From positions 1-8,936 of the forward strand of contig JBPCVY010000075.1 of assembly GCA_051010055.1 (NCBI GenBank): a stretch of 8,936 nucleotides of DNA. The letters are read 5' to 3'. Origin of the DNA: CAJQND01 sp051010055. GTDB lineage: Bacteria > Pseudomonadota > Alphaproteobacteria > Rhizobiales > CAJQND01. Below are positions 7,285 to 8,936 of this stretch, one piece after another. A program made the translations under genes and the position numbers. Position 1 is the first letter of the stretch. The number at the start of each line of letters is the position of its first letter. Below the pieces are notes generated by a model, which searched no databases, had not been told where the DNA came from, and worked only from the letters and a program-made list of their open reading frames with translations.

Positions 7285-7748
7285 GCGCTGGGTTCGCCAT
7301 TCGGCCTGCAAAACGCCAAGACGTACCGGCCATCCGGGCCCTTTTGGCAGATGATGCCCTTGGCGCTGCCCGGGAGGACTTAACCGAGGAAGGCCTGGAG
7401 CGGTATCTGGCCGCTTTTGATGAAATCGACAGGGATGAGCGGAACAATATGAATGTTGCCGTTCGCGATGGTGAGATTGTTGGCGTTTATCAGGTGACCT
7501 ACATTCCCTATCTCGCGCGCGGGGGCAATGAGCGCGCGCTTATCGAAGCGGTGCGGGTTGCAAGTTCAGCGCGCGGACAGGGGATTGGCCGCAAGATGAT
7601 GGAGTTCGCACTGGATGAAGCCAGAAAACGCGGCTGCGCCCTGGCCCAACTCACCACCGATAAAACCCGCAAAGAGGCGCACCGGTTTTATGAAAGCCTT
7701 GGGTTTGTTGCCAGCCATGAAGGCATGAAGCTGGCTTTGCAGGAATAA
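7281..7748 (+). CDS. GNAT family N-acetyltransferase (second of pair)
   Basis: A 155-residue single-domain GNAT. The acetyl-CoA loop is R98-G-Q-G-I-G103 in VRVASSARGQGIGRKMMEFA. The distinctive tail LTTDKTRKEAHRFYESLGF, then SHEGMKLAL, and the N-terminal LLADDALGAAREDL mark a recognisable bacterial GNAT subfamily of unproven substrate. The frame is also open 57 bases further upstream, but ATG 7281 is chosen because it overlaps the previous stop as ATGA, the classic coupling arrangement, and MSAGFAIRPAKRQDVPAIRA starts the first beta strand. It differs enough from the gene before it that a recent tandem duplication is unlikely. It is the last gene of the operon. Its stop is 12 bases from the 3' end of the opposing membrane-protein remnant, with no clear terminator between. 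Confidence 0.9.
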   Translation: MSAGFAIRPAKRQDVPAIRALLADDALGAAREDLTEEGLERYLAAFDEIDRDERNNMNVAVRDGEIVGVYQVTYIPYLARGGNERALIEAVRVASSARGQGIGRKMMEFALDEARKRGCALAQLTTDKTRKEAHRFYESLGFVASHEGMKLALQE

Positions 7749-7760
7749 TGCTGGATGGAG

Positions 7761-8184
7761 TTAACTGGCCGGTGTTTTTGATGCGGCTATTTTCTTGCGG
7801 ATCATGCGGCGCCACTTCTGGGCGTTCTCCTGCTGGGTGTTGAGCAGAATGCCCAGCATATATGCCGTCACGCCGGCGCCAATGAGCGCTAAGCCGGTCT
7901 CAAAGGTTAGGTCCTCGAAAAACTCCACAAAAAAAGCCTGGCTGGGTAGCGGGGCCGTCCACGAACTTCATAATCTTGGAGATGAACACAAGAAGGAAGC
8001 CCAAAACCAAGCCAAAGCCAAGAAACACCTTGTGAACGTGGACGGGTGTTGTGATTTCGTCAATTTCATCTGGATTTTTCCAAAAATAATCAATTTCTTA
8101 CGGTGTTGCGCTCACACCATGTCTGAACAATGCCTTGAGCGAAAGCCAGTCCCTTGCCAGCGCCTTTTTCCCAAGTTTTTGCAT
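7761..8184 (-). pseudogene. Small two-helix membrane protein of unknown function, broken
   Basis: Not recognised as a named family. A perfect AGGAGGG (8195-8189) four bases before ATG 8184 fixes the start. The frame reads MQKLGKKALARDWLSLKALF, then RHGVSATP, an in-frame TAA (8100-8098), then EIDYFWKNPDEIDEITTPVH and a membrane helix (HKVFLGFGLVLGFLLVFISK). A +1 shift follows between 7929 and 7954, in either a seven-A run (7929-7935) or a four-G run (7951-7954). Removing one base from either run restores a smooth frame through FFVEFFEDLTFETG, a second helix (LALIGAGVTAYMLGILLN) and a basic end QKWRRMIRKKIAASKTPAS to the stop at 7763-7761. The repaired protein is 140 residues, with a short cytosol-like N-terminus and two helices. 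It is divergent from the cyclase gene. It is probably inactive, but a sequencing error at one homopolymer cannot be excluded for the shift. Confidence 0.65.
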
Positions 8185-8355
8185 CGAACCCTCCTGCAAT
8201 CCAGCTGCTTTGGAGCGATTACAGCACAAGTTTGCCGGCTCACTGAAGTTGTTGCGGGCGGCATTTTTACACCGCGGAACCGGGGCATTGCCGGGCGTTT
8301 CGTGGACACAGCCGCGCTTACGCCATAGACTTGGAAGTGCGGGAGAGCTGCGCAA
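8185..8355. other. Divergent spacer, membrane protein / cyclase
   Basis: This 171-base spacer separates the two damaged divergent genes and should hold both promoters. Only the plus-strand promoter candidate at 8303-8331 stands out. I see no small gene or repeat in it. An open plus-strand frame across it lacks any recognisable protein pattern. Confidence 0.4.
8303..8331 (+). promoter_or_regulatory. Putative sigma-70 promoter for the cyclase gene
   Basis: TGGACA (8303-8308; five of six to TTGACA), a 17-base spacer and TAGACT (8326-8331; four of six to TATAAT). Transcription would begin near 8338, leaving a short leader before ATG 8356. This is a pattern match only. Confidence 0.4.
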
Positions 8356-8936
8356 ATGGTGAAAAAAGATCACGAGCGAAGGCTGGCAGCCATTCTCGCT
8401 GCCGATATGGTGGAATACTCACGGCTTATGGAAGCTGATGAGGCGGGAACCCTTGCGGCGTTGAAAGCCCTCCGCAGCGACCTTATCGACCCGACCCTGG
8501 ATGCACACAAGGGCCGCATCGTGAAGACGACTGGTGATGGCATGCTGGTGGAGTTTGCCAGCGTGGTGGATGCGGTTGATGCCGCCGTTGCTATTCAGCG
8601 GGCAATGGCGGAGCGCAATCGCGGTTTGTCTGAAGACAAGCGCATTCAGTTCCGTGTCGGCATTAATCTGGGCGACATCATTATCGACGGCGAGGATATC
8701 TATGGCGACGGCGTCAACATCGCCGCGCGGCTGGAATAGCTTGCAGAACCAGGCGGTATCTACCTCTCTGGCGCTGCCCATGAGCAGCTCAGGGGCAAGG
8801 TTGATGTGGGCTATGCCGATCTCGGCGCCCAAAAAGTCAAGAACATAAAAAATCCTATTCGGATTTTCCGGGTTCTTCTGGAGCCCGATGGCTCCGGCAC
8901 CGTAGGGCAAGCAGAACAGCCTGCCAGCGGACGTAG
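8356..8936 (+). pseudogene. Class III adenylate cyclase, in-frame TAG, partial at window edge
   Basis: Cyclase homology domain starting almost at the N-terminus (ERRLAAILAADMVEYSRLME). All catalytic residues can be matched to mammalian adenylate cyclase: metal Asp17 and Asp61 (TTGDGMLVEF), adenine-specifying Lys57 and Asp114, and transition-state Asn121 and Arg125 (DIYGDGVNIAARLE). Lys57 and Asp114 favour ATP over GTP. A TAG at 8737-8739 ends this frame at residue 127. The same frame then continues to the window end with LAEPGGIYLSGAAHEQL and YADLGAQKVKNIKNPIRIFR, the normal last strands of the domain, so the TAG interrupts an otherwise whole gene; relatives commonly have Gln or Gly there. 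Relatives usually carry a membrane segment and TPR or TolB-like repeats afterwards, which would lie outside the window. GGAG 10 bases upstream supports the ATG. It is likely a recent pseudogene; a functional 127-residue fragment is unlikely because the final strands are missing. Confidence 0.8.

Noticed and set aside
7795..8328. Plus-strand open frame of 177 codons in the region between the second GNAT and the cyclase
   Set aside because: Its product is low in family signal, whereas the minus strand there has a strong Shine-Dalgarno sequence, membrane helices and a coherent protein once two lesions are repaired.
8737..8739. Stop-codon recoding or an alternative genetic code as explanation of the in-frame stops
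   Set aside because: The interrupted genes use three different stop codons, and the intact genes end normally at TAA, TAG and TGA; no recoding element is evident.

Overview
The window looks like chromosomal DNA from an alphaproteobacterium, most likely of the Hyphomicrobiales. This is a judgement from memory of protein sequence style (GatB, GatA, a MocR/DUF1127 pair, a ClC followed by a CBS-like tail). No database search was made. There is no rRNA, tRNA, CRISPR array, transposase or phage gene.

Layout. Left edge (1-600, minus strand): a MocR-type regulator gene (GntR winged helix plus aminotransferase domain) that runs off the window and is broken by an in-frame TGA and a frameshift. Facing away from it is a small DUF1127 gene (653-820, plus) with no normal start codon. 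Then come an intact cysteine hydrolase of the isochorismatase fold (837-1406, minus) and, divergent from it, an intact ClC-type chloride channel/transporter (1640-3277, plus). Next is a spacer with an imperfect palindrome resembling rhizobial intergenic repeats (3301-3341). The core of the window is a tight plus-strand operon, gatC-gatA-gatB followed by two GNAT acetyltransferases (3528-7748). It has gaps of a few bases, an 8-base overlap between gatB and the first GNAT, and an ATGA overlap between the two GNATs. The right end holds a divergent pair, both damaged: a 140-codon two-helix membrane protein gene on the minus strand (7761-8184; one in-frame TAA and one frameshift) and a class III adenylate cyclase gene on the plus strand (8356 to beyond the window; one in-frame TAG just after the last catalytic residue).

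How the genes work together. GatCAB amidates misacylated Glu-tRNA(Gln) and/or Asp-tRNA(Asn), an essential route in bacteria lacking GlnRS or AsnRS. The two acetyltransferases are probably co-translated with it, but their substrates are unknown. The hydrolase and ClC genes share a divergent intergenic region with no other sign of a common function.

The main result is a contrast. The roughly 6 kb from the hydrolase through the second GNAT is fully open, while genes on both sides carry nonsense and frameshift lesions, in two divergent pairs (MocR/DUF1127 and membrane protein/cyclase). That pattern suggests real decay of dispensable regulatory genes rather than general sequence error. I do not see a convincing new multi-gene system. 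The best lead is the uncharacterised membrane protein facing the cyclase.
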